Source of the DNA: Pedobacter cryoconitis
GTDB lineage: Bacteria; Bacteroidota; Bacteroidia; Sphingobacteriales; Sphingobacteriaceae
DNA length: 64,000 bases
Direction of reading: 5' to 3'
Assembly: GCF_001590605.1 (NCBI RefSeq)
Contig: NZ_CP014504.1
Coordinates: 310,001 to 374,000, forward strand
The translations under genes and the position numbers were made by a program. Under the pieces are notes generated by a model. The model saw nothing but the letters and a program-made list of their open reading frames with translations, had not been told where the DNA came from and ran no database searches. Shown here in pieces: positions 42,772-52,732 of this stretch (its first letter is position 1; each line of letters opens with the position of its first letter).

Positions 42772-43392
42772 TTATAAATAGTTTTCCAGTATTCCTTTTC
42801 CCTGACGGATAATCTCAAAATCGCCCTGCGTACAATCTACCACTGTAGAAGCTTCATTATCGCCATAGCCGCCATCAATCACCGCATCAACTAATGCTTC
42901 ATATTTCTCATAGATCAATTCAGGATCTGTAGAATACTCCACCAGCTCATCATCATCCTTAATCGATGTTGACAAAATCGGGTTGCCTAACATTTCAACT
43001 ATTGCCCTCGCAATACTGTTATCAGGTACCCTGATCCCGACAGTTTTCTTATTTGAACTCAGTAATTTTGGAACATTGTTGTTCGCATTGAATATGAAAG
43101 TAAAAGGGCCTGGAAGGGCTTTCTTTAACAAGCGGAATACAGTAGTGTCAATCGGCTTGACAAAATCAGAGATGTGTCTGAGGTCAGAACAGATAAAAGA
43201 AAAATTCGCTTTTTCAGGCTTTATGCCTCTGATCTGACAAATTCGCTCAATCGCCTTCTGGTTGGTGATATCGCATCCTAATCCATATACAGTATCAGTG
43301 GGATATATGATAATACCGCCCTTTTTGAGGACTTCAACCACTTGTTCAATCGCTTTCGGATTCGGATTTTCCGGGTATATTTTGATTAACAT
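42772..43392 (-). CDS. Sua5/YciO/YrdC-family protein, probable threonylcarbamoyl-AMP synthase
   Basis: 206 aa. [36 protein letters not shown] and [15 protein letters not shown], and [11 protein letters not shown] match the YrdC fold. TsaC/Sua5 activates threonine, bicarbonate and ATP in t6A37 synthesis. The length fits the YciO/YrdC short form. YciO paralogues are less well understood, so the exact role is not fixed. It is divergent from the glutamate-synthase-like gene. Confidence 0.82.
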   Translation of the reverse strand: MLIKIYPENPNPKAIEQVVEVLKKGGIIIYPTDTVYGLGCDITNQKAIERICQIRGIKPEKANFSFICSDLRHISDFVKPIDTTVFRLLKKALPGPFTFIFNANNNVPKLLSSNKKTVGIRVPDNSIARAIVEMLGNPILSTSIKDDDELVEYSTDPELIYEKYEALVDAVIDGGYGDNEASTVVDCTQGDFEIIRQGKGILENYL

Positions 43393-43470
43393 ATGTAAAT
43401 TTACAGATAATTTGGTTGAGTCGTTGATAAATGTTCGTACTATTGCCCCTGATTTAGTAATTACAAGAGT

Positions 43471-45129
43471 ATGAGAAAAGCATTTATTGCGATTGCCGCA
43501 TTTTTAGTCACGGCAACTTTGATGATTAGCCTGGCTTGGCCACCGTTTTATTGGGCCTTTATTTTTATAGGTCCTGTCATTTTATTGGGCATTTATGACC
43601 TTTACCAGCCAAAACATAGTATTGTTCGAAACTACCCGGTTTTAGGCCGCTTAAGATATCTTGCAGAAGATTTGCGCCCTAAAGTATACCAGTATTTTGT
43701 AGAAAGTGACACGAATGGGAAACCTTTCAGCAGACTAAACCGTTCGCTGATTTATCAGCGTGCAAAAAAAGAAAATGATACTATTCCATTTGGTACACAG
43801 CTTGACGTTTATGAAAACGGATACGAATGGTTAAGCCATAGTATTGCAGCGATCAGTCACCATGAATTGAACGAAGACCCAAGAGTATTGGTCGGTGGCC
43901 CTGATTGCGCACAGCCTTATTCTGCAAGTATATTAAATATTTCTGCCATGAGTTTTGGTTCCCTGAGCCAGAATGCGATCCTTTCTTTAAACGGAGGCGC
44001 TTTTATGGGCAACTTTGCACATAACACCGGCGAAGGAGGGATCAGTGATTACCATGCTGCTCCAAAAGGTGATTTAATCTGGCAGATCGGAACCGGTTAT
44101 TTCGGTTGCCGTAACGATGATGGCTCATTTAACTATGATGCTTTTGGCATACGTTCAAAAACTGAGCAGGTTAAAATGATTGAGATTAAACTTTCACAAG
44201 GAGCTAAACCCGGACACGGTGGTATTCTTCCTGCAAAAAAGGTAACTCCGGAAATTGCAAGAATCAGGTTAGTAAAAGAAGGATTTGACGTGATTTCCCC
44301 ACCTGCACACTCGGCGTTTTCAACACCTTTAGAGTTGCTTGCTTTTGTGAAAAAGTTAAGAGAGCTATCTGGTGGAAAACCAATTGGGTTTAAGTTATGT
44401 ATCGGTCGTAAAAGTGAATTCTTTGCGATTTGCAAGGCGATGGTAGAAACAGGTACTTATGTAGATTTTATTACCGTTGACGGTGGTGAAGGTGGCACAG
44501 GAGCATCTCCACAGGAATTCTCAAACGCAGTAGGTATGCCTTTAAGAGAAGGTGTAGCTTTTGTTTATGATGTGCTTTCAGGTTTTGATTTAAAGAAACA
44601 TATCAAGATTATTGCCTCAGGTAAAGTTTCATCAGGATTTGACCTGGTAAAAAACATTGCATTAGGTGCTGATTTATGTAATTCTGCCAGAGCGATGATG
44701 TTTGCTTTAGGCTGTATCCAGGCGCTGGAATGTAATAGCAATACTTGTCCTACAGGTGTAGCTACACAAGATCCTAGTCTGATGAAAGGATTAGTGGTAG
44801 AAGATAAAAAAGTACGTGTATTTAACTATCACCGTTTAACGGTAGCAAGCGCAGTTGAGCTTTTAGGTGCGGCAGGTTTACGCCATACTTATCAATTGAG
44901 CAGGGCTTATATCAACAGAAGGATTGCACCAAATGTAATGCAATCTTATATGGAAACTTTCCCTTATATCCCTGAAGGCAGTTTGTTGAATACACCTTAT
45001 CCATTGAGATTTGAACTGGGCATGGCTTTAAGTACTTCCTCCAGCTTTGCACCTACAGATTATAGAGTAACTGCAATTGATTATGCACACGCGAATTCAT
45101 TTACAGATACGCAGCAATCAAACAACTAA
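43471..45129 (+). CDS. FMN-binding glutamate-synthase-family protein (GltB domain 2-like)
   Basis: 552 aa. An N-terminal hydrophobic segment ([35 protein letters not shown]) anchors it to the membrane. [55 protein letters not shown] [26 protein letters not shown] and the [12 protein letters not shown]ys site follow the central/FMN domains of glutamate synthase. There is no glutaminase domain. Such stand-alone proteins are common in Bacteroidetes; their electron donor and function are unproven. Confidence 0.85.
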   Translation: MRKAFIAIAAFLVTATLMISLAWPPFYWAFIFIGPVILLGIYDLYQPKHSIVRNYPVLGRLRYLAEDLRPKVYQYFVESDTNGKPFSRLNRSLIYQRAKKENDTIPFGTQLDVYENGYEWLSHSIAAISHHELNEDPRVLVGGPDCAQPYSASILNISAMSFGSLSQNAILSLNGGAFMGNFAHNTGEGGISDYHAAPKGDLIWQIGTGYFGCRNDDGSFNYDAFGIRSKTEQVKMIEIKLSQGAKPGHGGILPAKKVTPEIARIRLVKEGFDVISPPAHSAFSTPLELLAFVKKLRELSGGKPIGFKLCIGRKSEFFAICKAMVETGTYVDFITVDGGEGGTGASPQEFSNAVGMPLREGVAFVYDVLSGFDLKKHIKIIASGKVSSGFDLVKNIALGADLCNSARAMMFALGCIQALECNSNTCPTGVATQDPSLMKGLVVEDKKVRVFNYHRLTVASAVELLGAAGLRHTYQLSRAYINRRIAPNVMQSYMETFPYIPEGSLLNTPYPLRFELGMALSTSSSFAPTDYRVTAIDYAHANSFTDTQQSNN

Positions 45130-45142
45130 TTAATCAGAATAT

Positions 45143-45181
45143 AAAAAGGGGATGTGTCTTTACAGATACGTCCCCTTTTTT
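45143..45181. terminator. Bidirectional terminator
   Basis: A hairpin with arms AAAAGGGG (from 45144) and CCCCTTTT, with inner wobble pairs, has A- and T-runs at its ends. It lies between the convergent GltB-like and M13 peptidase genes. Confidence 0.8.
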
Positions 45182-45198
45182 ATATCAGAATATGGAGT

Positions 45199-47244
45199 TT
45201 ACCAAACACCTACACGGTTTGCAGGTGCAACATACATCTTTGCAGTTGCTGGTACGTTAAATGCTTTATAAAAAGCTTCCATGCTGTAAACAGCACCGTT
45301 AACTCTGAACATTTCCGGAGAGTGCGGATCAGTTTTTAAACGAACGCGCATAGACTCGTCTCTGCTCTTGATACGCCAAACCTGCGCAAAGCTCAGGAAG
45401 AAACGCTGATCGGGTGTAAAACCATCAATCTTTTTATCGCTTTTGCCATCTGGCGTTAATTTAAATGCCTGATAAGCAATTGCTAAACCACCGATATCTG
45501 CCAGGTTTTCCCCTAAAGTCAACTCGCCATTTACATGTTGGTTATCGAGTAAAGTAAAGCCATTGTACAAGTCAACTACCCTTTTAGCTTTCTCTTTGAA
45601 TTTAGTCGCATCTGCAGCTGTCCACCAATCTTTAAGGTTTCCGTCTTTATCATATTGTTTACCCTGATCATCAAAACCATGTGTCATTTCATGGCCAATT
45701 ACAGCACCAATCGCCCCATAATTGATTGCATCATCTGCATTGACATCAAAGAAAGGAAACTGAAGAATTCCCGCCGGGAAAACAATCTCATTAATAGAAG
45801 GATTGTAATACGCATTTACCGTTGGTGGCGTCATTCCCCATTCTGTTTTGTCTACAGGTTTCCCCATTTTTTCTACCATTTCTTTGTAAGCATGTTTATC
45901 TGCCGACTGAAGGTTCGCGAAATAGGTGTTTTTTGAAATTTCTACATCATCATATTTTTTCCATTGATCAGGATAACCGATCTTTTTAATGAATGCATTC
46001 AGTTTCTCCAATGCTTTTTGTTTAGTAGCAGGAGTCATCCAGTCTAATTTCTCGATTCTTGATTTGTAAACTTTTTGAAGATTATCTACCAGTTCCAGCA
46101 TTCTTTTCTTTGATTCTGGGGTGAAATGCTCCTTTACATATAATTGTCCAAGCAACTCGCCCATGTTTCCGTCTGTGCTGCTTACAATTGCTTTCCAGCG
46201 TTCTTTTGGTGCTTTCAGTCCTTGTATAGTTTTACCGAAGAAATCAAATCTTGCAGTACGGAAATCTTTGCTCAATGCACCTGTCGCGTTATTGATCGCA
46301 TCAAACTTTAATTTTTCTTTCCAGATAGCAATTGGCTCTGATTTTAACAGGTTATTTAGCGCCTGATAGTATTTTGGCTGACCTACGATGATCGTGTCAG
46401 TTTTAAGCTCTAATTTGCCCAATACTGTTTTCCAGTCAATGTCAGGAGTCAGTTTCTGGAAATCGGCCAGGTAATATTTGTTGTAATTTTTCGGGATATC
46501 ACGTAACTCAACAGGAGTAGAATGTGAATTTGCAATACTGGTTTCCAGTTTAAGGATATGGTCAGCAGATTTCGCTGCGTCTTCTTTTTTTGAACCTGTT
46601 AAGACAAAAAGCTGGGTAATGTAGTTCAAAAAACCTGCTCTGATTTTCTTGGTTTCTGCATCATTATTGAAGTAATAACTGCGTTCTGGTAAGGTAATAC
46701 CAGACTGGCCGAAGTTAACTGCGTTTTTATTGCTGATCTTGTCATCAGGCCCAACATGGAAGTCTAATAAATCGCCGTTACCATTTTTATAACCATCGGC
46801 AATAAAACTGATCACCTCTTTATAATCTTTCAATCCATCAATCTGTGCAAGCAGAGGCTTTAATGGGGTGTAACCTAATTTTTCAATAGTCACGGTATCC
46901 ATTCCACTGGCGTAGAAATCACCTACTTTTTGTTCCAGGCTACCTTTGCTATGTTCTTCTCTGGCAGCGTTAGTCAGGATCTGCTCCAGATTTTTTATAT
47001 TATCATTGTATAACGTATAGAAAGAACCCCAACCCGTTTCCGTCTTCGGGATTTCTGTATTTTTCATCCACTTCCCGTTGGCATACTGAAAGAAGTTGTC
47101 TCCCGGTGTAACCGTGGTGTCCATGCCAGACTTATCAAAGAACTCTGTTCTGGCCTCTTTATGAGCAGTACTGCCTTTGTCTTTGTTCTGACAAGCAGCT
47201 AGCAGTGCCAATCCTGCTAATGGTAAAATTATTTTTGCTTTCAT
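45199..47244 (-). CDS. M13 (neprilysin-like) metallopeptidase lipoprotein
   Basis: 681 aa, the full length of the family. Lipobox LLAAC (Cys19). Zinc site HEMTH at about 518-522 in VIGHEMTHGFDDQGKQ, third ligand Glu in GENLADIGGLAIA, substrate-binding NAYYNPSINEIVFPAGILQ. It is expected to be outer-membrane-anchored and to cleave peptides. It ends PANRVGVW, the short version of the family's C-terminus. Confidence 0.93.
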   Translation of the reverse strand: MKAKIILPLAGLALLAACQNKDKGSTAHKEARTEFFDKSGMDTTVTPGDNFFQYANGKWMKNTEIPKTETGWGSFYTLYNDNIKNLEQILTNAAREEHSKGSLEQKVGDFYASGMDTVTIEKLGYTPLKPLLAQIDGLKDYKEVISFIADGYKNGNGDLLDFHVGPDDKISNKNAVNFGQSGITLPERSYYFNNDAETKKIRAGFLNYITQLFVLTGSKKEDAAKSADHILKLETSIANSHSTPVELRDIPKNYNKYYLADFQKLTPDIDWKTVLGKLELKTDTIIVGQPKYYQALNNLLKSEPIAIWKEKLKFDAINNATGALSKDFRTARFDFFGKTIQGLKAPKERWKAIVSSTDGNMGELLGQLYVKEHFTPESKKRMLELVDNLQKVYKSRIEKLDWMTPATKQKALEKLNAFIKKIGYPDQWKKYDDVEISKNTYFANLQSADKHAYKEMVEKMGKPVDKTEWGMTPPTVNAYYNPSINEIVFPAGILQFPFFDVNADDAINYGAIGAVIGHEMTHGFDDQGKQYDKDGNLKDWWTAADATKFKEKAKRVVDLYNGFTLLDNQHVNGELTLGENLADIGGLAIAYQAFKLTPDGKSDKKIDGFTPDQRFFLSFAQVWRIKSRDESMRVRLKTDPHSPEMFRVNGAVYSMEAFYKAFNVPATAKMYVAPANRVGVW

Positions 47245-47388
47245 CTATTTGTTTATTGTTTTTTTCTGTCAGATGGAGCCTTTGATGATTAAAATAAGTA
47301 TTGCCCTTCGGATTTAATTATTTTAATCATGTCAGGTTCATATTTGAAATTTAAGTCTAAAACTAATCAATAGCGGTGAAAAAGCACA

Positions 47389-47424
47389 AAAAAAGAGGAT
47401 ACCATTACTGATATCCTCTTTTTA
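47389..47424 (-). terminator. Intrinsic terminator of asnS
   Basis: Stem AAAGAGGATA/TATCCTCTTT around a 10-nt loop, with a T-run on the minus strand (A-run upstream on plus). It lies 16 bp after the stop. Confidence 0.8.
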
Positions 47425-47439
47425 GATAATTTATGGCGT

Positions 47440-48888
47440 TTAAAACTCTGCGTTTTTCGGGAAACGAGGGAAAGCAATCACATCTCTGATGTTGGTCATA
47501 CCAGTAACAAACAAGACTAAACGTTCAAAACCTAAGCCGAAACCAGCATGTTTAGCAGAACCGAATCTTCTGGTGTCTAAATACCACCACAACTCTTCCT
47601 GAGAGATATTCATTTCATCCATACGCTGAGTCAGCTTGTCCATTCTTTCTTCTCGCTGTGCACCACCGATCATCTCGCCAATACCAGGGAATAAAACGTC
47701 CATCGCCGCAACAGTCCTTCTGCCTTCAGCATCCGGCTCATTCTGGCGCATATAGAATGCTTTAATATCTGCTGGATAATCCGTTAAGATAACTGGCTTT
47801 TTAAAGTGTTTCTCTACCAGGAAGCGCTCATGCTCAGATTGTAAATCAGCACCCCACTCATTAATCAGGTATTTAAACTGTTTTTTCTGATTAGGTTTTG
47901 ACGAACGCAAAATCGCAATTGCTTCTGTATACGTTAAACGTACAAATTCATTATTGATACAGAAATTCAGCTTTTCTATCAATGATAATTCACTGCGTTC
48001 TTGCTGTGGCTTGGTTTTTTCGTCCTCTAATAAACGGTTATTTAAGAATTCAATCTCTTCTTTACAGTTGTCCAGTGCGTAAGTGATGATATATTTCATC
48101 ATATCTTCTGCAAGCTGCATGTTGTCTTCCAGGTCAGCAAAAGCAAATTCAGGTTCAACCATCCAGAATTCTGCAAGGTGACGTGTAGTATTTGAATTTT
48201 CTGCTCTGAAAGTAGGGCCGAAGGTATAAATCTGACCAAAAGCCATCGCTGCCAATTCACCTTCCAGCTGACCGGAAACAGTTAAATTAGTCGCACGGCC
48301 GAAGAAATCTTCAGAAAAATCTACTTTTCCGTCTTCAGTTCTTGGGGTCTGATCAAAATCAAGAGTGGTTACTTTAAACATTTCGCCCGCACCTTCAGCG
48401 TCAGACGCTGTGATTACAGGCGTATGCATGTAAACAAAACCTCTTTCATTATAAAATTGGTGTATTGCAAATGCCAATGCGTGACGCACTTTGAAAACAG
48501 CATTAAAAGTATTGGTACGGAAACGCAGGTGTGCAATTTCTCTTAAAAATTCAAGACTGTGTTTTTTTGGTTGCAAAGGGAATTTTTCCGCATCACTATC
48601 ACCAAGAATTTCGATAGAAACTGCTTTTACATCAACACGCTGGCCTTTACCTAAAGATTCTACCAATTGACCAGTTACAGCAATTGCTGCGCCTGTGGTA
48701 ATCCTTTTTAATAATTCCTCCGCTGTATTTTCAAAATCAACAACTATCTGAATATTTCCCATGCAGGAACCATCATTGATGGCAATAAACTGGTTGTTAC
48801 GGAACGTTCTTACCCAACCCATTACGGTCACTTCTCTGTTAAAATCAGTTGTTTCTAACAGGCTTTTTATTTTTTCTCTTTTAATCAT
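47440..48888 (-). CDS. asnS: Asparaginyl-tRNA synthetase
   Basis: 482 aa. N-terminal OB domain ([30 protein letters not shown]), class II motif 2 [24 protein letters not shown] and motif 3 [51 protein letters not shown] is the Asn-type specificity region. It charges tRNA-Asn. Confidence 0.96.
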   Translation of the reverse strand: MIKREKIKSLLETTDFNREVTVMGWVRTFRNNQFIAINDGSCMGNIQIVVDFENTAEELLKRITTGAAIAVTGQLVESLGKGQRVDVKAVSIEILGDSDAEKFPLQPKKHSLEFLREIAHLRFRTNTFNAVFKVRHALAFAIHQFYNERGFVYMHTPVITASDAEGAGEMFKVTTLDFDQTPRTEDGKVDFSEDFFGRATNLTVSGQLEGELAAMAFGQIYTFGPTFRAENSNTTRHLAEFWMVEPEFAFADLEDNMQLAEDMMKYIITYALDNCKEEIEFLNNRLLEDEKTKPQQERSELSLIEKLNFCINNEFVRLTYTEAIAILRSSKPNQKKQFKYLINEWGADLQSEHERFLVEKHFKKPVILTDYPADIKAFYMRQNEPDAEGRRTVAAMDVLFPGIGEMIGGAQREERMDKLTQRMDEMNISQEELWWYLDTRRFGSAKHAGFGLGFERLVLFVTGMTNIRDVIAFPRFPKNAEF

Positions 48889-49283
48889 GATTTTCTTGTG
48901 GAGCGCTCAAAAATAATGATTTCCATTTAGAAATAACAGGGTTAAACTTTAAGTTTTTAGCAGGAGAGTTAAAATTGCAGCTTATCGGATTATGGCTGAA
49001 AATGAGTTAAGCTAAATTATTTTAGGTTTATTTTGGTATTTTTTGCTAAAATAAATTGTTTTATTCTTTATTTGTGGATAATTTAATAGGAAACAGCTGT
49101 TTTTTATTGTTTAATTTTTGTTTTTTACTGAAATTGTCTATTTTTTGATGTGTTTTATTGCTTTAAATTTGTCTTTTAATTTTTTTTGTATAAAATATTG
49201 TGTGTTTAATTGAGTTATTGTGTCTAATAATCAGGTAATTGTATTTTTTGGTGTTAAATGATGTGTTTTAATTGTGTTAATGT
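48889..49283. other. Very AT-rich, T-skewed intergenic region
   Basis: This stretch has no open frame of note and long T- and TTTTATTG-like runs on the plus strand. The promoter of asnS is probably near 48889-48960. No other structure is seen. Confidence 0.4.
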
Positions 49284-49313
49284 TTTGTTTTACCATAAAA
49301 GTCCCTATATTTG
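49284..49313 (+). promoter_or_regulatory. Strong orphan promoter
   Basis: TTTG (49284-49287), 18 nt, then TATATTTG (49306-49313), a full -33/-7 pair. A second TATATTTG is at 49330-49337. No protein gene follows on this strand before 50953. Confidence 0.6.
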
Positions 49314-49319
49314 TATTGC

Positions 49320-49376
49320 TCGTTTAAATTATATTTGGTTAAGAAACCTCTGGCTTAATTGCTGGAGGTTTTTTTG
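49320..49376 (+). ncRNA. Candidate short RNA between orphan promoter and terminator
   Basis: From the expected start near 49320 to the end of a terminator at 49376 there are about 57 nt. The 3' part is an 11-bp hairpin (49344-49354 with 49361-49371, loop TTAATT) followed by a run of T. There is no leader peptide with a run of one amino acid. It could be a small regulatory RNA or a by-product of a decayed gene. Confidence 0.4.
49344..49376 (+). terminator. Intrinsic terminator of the orphan transcript
   Basis: Stem AAACCTCTGGC/GCTGGAGGTTT with two G-T wobbles and a 6-nt loop, ending in seven T. It works only on the plus strand. Confidence 0.75.
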
Positions 49377-49433
49377 TTTAAGCAAATTGTGGAAAAAGAC
49401 GTGAGCTGAATAGCTTTTAGAAATTAAAGGCAT

Positions 49434-49474
49434 AAAAAAATGCCAATTGCTTTTAAACAATTGGCATTTTTTAT
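49434..49474. terminator. sucC terminator
   Basis: Stem AAAATGCCAATTG/CAATTGGCATTTT with an 8-nt loop and A/T runs on both sides. It can end the leftward sucC transcript about 60 bp after its stop. Confidence 0.8.
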
Positions 49475-49533
49475 ATAGTAAGCATCCTTTAAACCGGACA
49501 CGAAGAGTTTCCTCTTTTTTTATCTGTTATAGA

Positions 49534-50724
49534 CTAAGCTAAAACCTGGGTAACTAAGGCAGCAGCATCTTTCAATGCAATTGCAGAGAAAACTTTCAAA
49601 CCAGACTCATCAATTAGTTTTTTCGCTTCAACAGCATTTGTACCTTGTAAACGACAGATAATTGGAACAGGAATATCTCCGATCTCTTTATAAGCGTCAA
49701 TTACACCCTGAGCAACACGGTCACAACGAACGATACCACCAAAGATGTTGATTAAGATAGCTTTAACATTCGGATCTTTTAAGATGATGTTAAAACCAGC
49801 TTTTACAGTTTGTGCGTTAGCTGTTCCACCTACGTCAAGGAAGTTAGCCGGCTCACCACCTGCAATTTTGATAATATCCATAGTTGCCATAGCTAAACCA
49901 GCACCGTTAACCATACAACCAACGTTTCCGTCTAATTTTACATAGTTTAAGTTTGATTCACTAGCTTCAACGTCAGTTGGATCTTCTTCCAGTTTATCAC
50001 GCATTGCTGCATAATCAGGATGACGGAATAAAGCATTCTCGTCTAAATCTACTTTCGCATCAACAGCAATAATTTTATCATCTGATGTTTTTAAAACCGG
50101 GTTGATTTCAAACATTGCAGAATCAGTGTTGTCATAAGCTTTGTAAAGCGCAGTAACAAATTTCACCATTTCTTTAAAAGCAGCACCGCTTAATCCAAGG
50201 TTGAAAGCAATTTTACGTGCCTGAAACCCTTGAAGACCAACTTTAGGATCAATCTCTTCTTTGAAAATTAAGTGAGGAGTGTGTTCTGCAACTTCTTCGA
50301 TATCCATACCACCTTCGGTAGAATACATGATGATGTTTTTTCCACTGGCACGGTTCAATAAAACACTCACATAGAATTCTTTTGTTTCAGAAGCTCCCGG
50401 ATAGTAAACATCCTGAGCAACAAGAATTTTATGTACTTTTTTACCTTCTGCACTAGTTTGAGGTGTGATCAATTGCATACCTAAAATATCGGTAGCTCTT
50501 TGTTTAACCTCGTCAAGGTTTTTAGCCAACTTAACACCTCCACCTTTTCCTCTTCCACCAGCATGTACTTGTGCTTTAATTACTACCCAGTCAGAGTTGT
50601 AGTCTGCTTTCATTTTTTTAGCAGCTTCTACAGCCTGCTCAACAGTTTCGGCAACTATGCCTTCTTGTACGGCAACACCAAAACTTTTAAGTATTTCTTT
50701 ACCTTGATATTCGTGTATATTCAT
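49534..50724 (-). CDS. sucC: Succinyl-CoA synthetase beta subunit (ADP-forming)
   Basis: 396 aa. N-terminal ATP-grasp ([42 protein letters not shown]), then the C-terminal ligase domain ([45 protein letters not shown]). It couples succinyl-CoA cleavage to ATP formation in the TCA cycle with SucD, which is not in the window. Confidence 0.96.
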   Translation of the reverse strand: MNIHEYQGKEILKSFGVAVQEGIVAETVEQAVEAAKKMKADYNSDWVVIKAQVHAGGRGKGGGVKLAKNLDEVKQRATDILGMQLITPQTSAEGKKVHKILVAQDVYYPGASETKEFYVSVLLNRASGKNIIMYSTEGGMDIEEVAEHTPHLIFKEEIDPKVGLQGFQARKIAFNLGLSGAAFKEMVKFVTALYKAYDNTDSAMFEINPVLKTSDDKIIAVDAKVDLDENALFRHPDYAAMRDKLEEDPTDVEASESNLNYVKLDGNVGCMVNGAGLAMATMDIIKIAGGEPANFLDVGGTANAQTVKAGFNIILKDPNVKAILINIFGGIVRCDRVAQGVIDAYKEIGDIPVPIICRLQGTNAVEAKKLIDESGLKVFSAIALKDAAALVTQVLA

Positions 50725-50743
50725 TTGCTGAAAAAATTTGATC

Positions 50744-50751
50744 CAAATCTA
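50744..50751 (-). promoter_or_regulatory. -7 promoter element of sucC
   Basis: On the minus strand TAGATTTG, a full match, 20 nt before the ATG. Confidence 0.45.
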
Positions 50752-50918
50752 CAATTTCATATTGGTTTTAAAAACTTAGAGCCAGTTTAAATTTATAAAA
50801 TAACCTTGTTTATTGCTTATTTTTCAGTGAAAGCAGGCAAATGTTAAGACCTTAACATTTTCTATACACGCTTAACCATGGTTTTACCTGAATGTAAAAA
50901 CTGCAAATCTTCCGTTAA

Positions 50919-50948
50919 TTGAATTTAATCTCAAATTTTGTAAGTTTG
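50919..50948 (+). promoter_or_regulatory. Near-perfect promoter of the ABC gene, leaderless
   Basis: TTG (50919-50921), exactly 19 nt, TAAGTTTG (50941-50948). The ATG at 50953 lies 4 nt later, so the expected transcript starts at or next to the start codon. Confidence 0.7.
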
Positions 50949-50952
50949 TTGC

Positions 50953-51603
50953 ATGCTAAAAGCCACAGGTATCAGAAAAGCTTATGGAAGTCTGCCTATT
51001 CTAAAAGGAGTAGATTTTGAAGTTGCCAAAGGAGAGATTGTCAGTATCATCGGGGCTTCAGGTGCGGGTAAAAGTACTTTACTGCATATTTTAGGTACGC
51101 TGGATAAACCAGACGAAGGAACTGTTGAATTAAATGGGACCAAACTGGCACAGCTTTCCGGTGAGCCCATGAGTATCTTCAGAAATCAGAATATTGGTTT
51201 TGTATTCCAGTTTCACCATTTACTGCCGGAATTCAGTGCACTTGAAAATATCTGTATTCCTGCTTTTATTGCTAAAAAGAGTAAAAAAGAAGCGGAAACC
51301 CGTGCATTGGAACTTTTAGAACTGCTTGGCTTAAAAGATCGCGCGTCGCATAAACCAAACCAACTGTCGGGAGGGGAGCAGCAGCGTATTGCAGTAGCCA
51401 GAGCTTTAATTAATAATCCTGCCATTATATTGGCCGATGAGCCATCAGGAAACCTTGATTCAGCAAATGCTGAGTCCCTGCATCAGTTTTTTATCACCCT
51501 GCGTGATAACTTTCAGCAGACATTCGTAATTGTTACCCATAATAAAGACCTTGCCTCAATTAGCGACAGGGTTGTCACCATGAAAGATGGTTTAATTGTA
51601 TAA
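50953..51603 (+). CDS. ABC transporter ATPase, LolD/MacB type
   Basis: 216 aa. Walker [18 protein letters not shown]-loop [21 protein letters not shown], signature [15 protein letters not shown], Walker [13 protein letters not shown]-loop VTHNK. The sequence is closest in pattern to LolD, the ATPase that with LolCE extracts lipoproteins from the inner membrane. No permease is nearby. The transcript appears leaderless. Confidence 0.85.
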   Translation: MLKATGIRKAYGSLPILKGVDFEVAKGEIVSIIGASGAGKSTLLHILGTLDKPDEGTVELNGTKLAQLSGEPMSIFRNQNIGFVFQFHHLLPEFSALENICIPAFIAKKSKKEAETRALELLELLGLKDRASHKPNQLSGGEQQRIAVARALINNPAIILADEPSGNLDSANAESLHQFFITLRDNFQQTFVIVTHNKDLASISDRVVTMKDGLIV

Positions 51604-51606
51604 AAT

Positions 51607-52098
51607 TTGAAAACACTGATTACCGGAGGCAAATCTGCCCAGGCACAAAAAATATTAAAGGCATTTACCGGCGACCAAATCCTGCTAGGGGATTATGGCG
51701 ACATGCCTTCTTTTGCATCTGCTCAATACCAGTTTGTAAGTTTAGGCGAGCGGAATGAGGATACCATAGCACATACACTACTGAACGCTTGTTTAGACCA
51801 GCAAGCAGATCGTTTATTGCCATTGTATAGTTTCGAACTGGAAGCTGTGATGCGGTCGGCTGTTTTATTTGAAGAGTTCAATATTCATGTTTTATTACCT
51901 GATTTGCTTCATTTCCCGCTTTACCTGTCTGAAAAGATCACAGATAAAAATAACTGGGCTGTGTTTGACAAAGGAGAATTGCTTTATGCTGCTATACCAG
52001 CGGCTCAATTAGCCGTACTGGGAAAAGAAAAAACATTAAATGGTGTTTTCTATATGAATGAAGCACCGCAGGAACAAGCATTATTTACGATTGCGTAA
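51607..52098 (+). CDS. PreATP-grasp-like Rossmann protein without ATP-grasp domain
   Basis: 163 aa from a TTG start (51607), three bases after the ABC stop. It opens MKTLITGGKSAQAQKILKAF, like the Rossmann/preATP-grasp N-terminus of CarB- or PylC-like ligases, with DYGDMPSF as the second strand. After about 150 residues it simply ends; the ATP-grasp catalytic part is missing, with no sign of a frameshift. Its stop overlaps the next start (TAATG). It may be a regulatory or scaffold protein. Function unknown. Confidence 0.55.
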   Translation: MKTLITGGKSAQAQKILKAFTGDQILLGDYGDMPSFASAQYQFVSLGERNEDTIAHTLLNACLDQQADRLLPLYSFELEAVMRSAVLFEEFNIHVLLPDLLHFPLYLSEKITDKNNWAVFDKGELLYAAIPAAQLAVLGKEKTLNGVFYMNEAPQEQALFTIA

Positions 52099-52685
52099 TG
52101 AAATACCAAGAGCTCATTAATCCCAGACAGGCCTTTGTTTTTGGTCTGGATGATGTCTTATATCCGCTAAAGGATTATCAATTGCAGGTTTATTATCTGT
52201 TTGCACAGTTTATAGAGTATGGAGAGCAAATAGATGCACAGGCAATTGTGCAGTTTATGAATGAGGCCTATCTGACAGATGGCGCTGAAGCTATCTTTGC
52301 TAAAACAGCAGCAAAGTTTAATTTACCTCAGAAATACATCATTAACTTTGATTTACTGCAACAGAATGCAAAGCTCCCGCTAAAATTATTGCTTTTTGCA
52401 CCTGTTCTGGATTTTCTGAAAGAAATCCATGCCGCTGGTAAACCTATCTTTTTATTGGTAGATGGTGATCCGGTACAGCAGTTGAATAAAATCAGGCAAA
52501 TGGAGTGGAACGGTTTAGCGCAGTCTTTGGTTGTCTATTTTAGTGCAGAAACAGGTACTTTTAAACAGACGCTGGACATGATCGTCCTGAAGCATGACTT
52601 AAAGAAGAAAGAAGTTTTAGTCATTGGTAAAAGTCTGTGTGTCAGTGAAGATAAAATTGAATTTTTAGCTGTAGATCAACTTTAA
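52098..52685 (+). CDS. Degenerate HAD-fold protein
   Basis: 195 aa. The HAD motif I reads VFGLDDVLYP, so the nucleophilic Asp of the usual F-D-L-D-D-T-L is Gly. Motif II is FLLVDGDPVQ, with Asp where Ser/Thr is expected. Motif IV reads VIGKSLCVSEDK, without the GD-D pair. The fold is still clear from the pattern and length. The protein is likely an inactive HAD (pseudoenzyme). It is translationally coupled to the preceding gene. Confidence 0.7.
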   Translation: MKYQELINPRQAFVFGLDDVLYPLKDYQLQVYYLFAQFIEYGEQIDAQAIVQFMNEAYLTDGAEAIFAKTAAKFNLPQKYIINFDLLQQNAKLPLKLLLFAPVLDFLKEIHAAGKPIFLLVDGDPVQQLNKIRQMEWNGLAQSLVVYFSAETGTFKQTLDMIVLKHDLKKKEVLVIGKSLCVSEDKIEFLAVDQL

Positions 52686-52732
52686 TACTTATTCTTTCTT
52701 TACCTTAATTGCATATTTCATATTGCCTATTT

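Noticed and set aside
43393..43470. Riboswitch-like leader before the GltB-like gene
   Set aside because: Only 78 bp between divergent genes, without stable paired elements.
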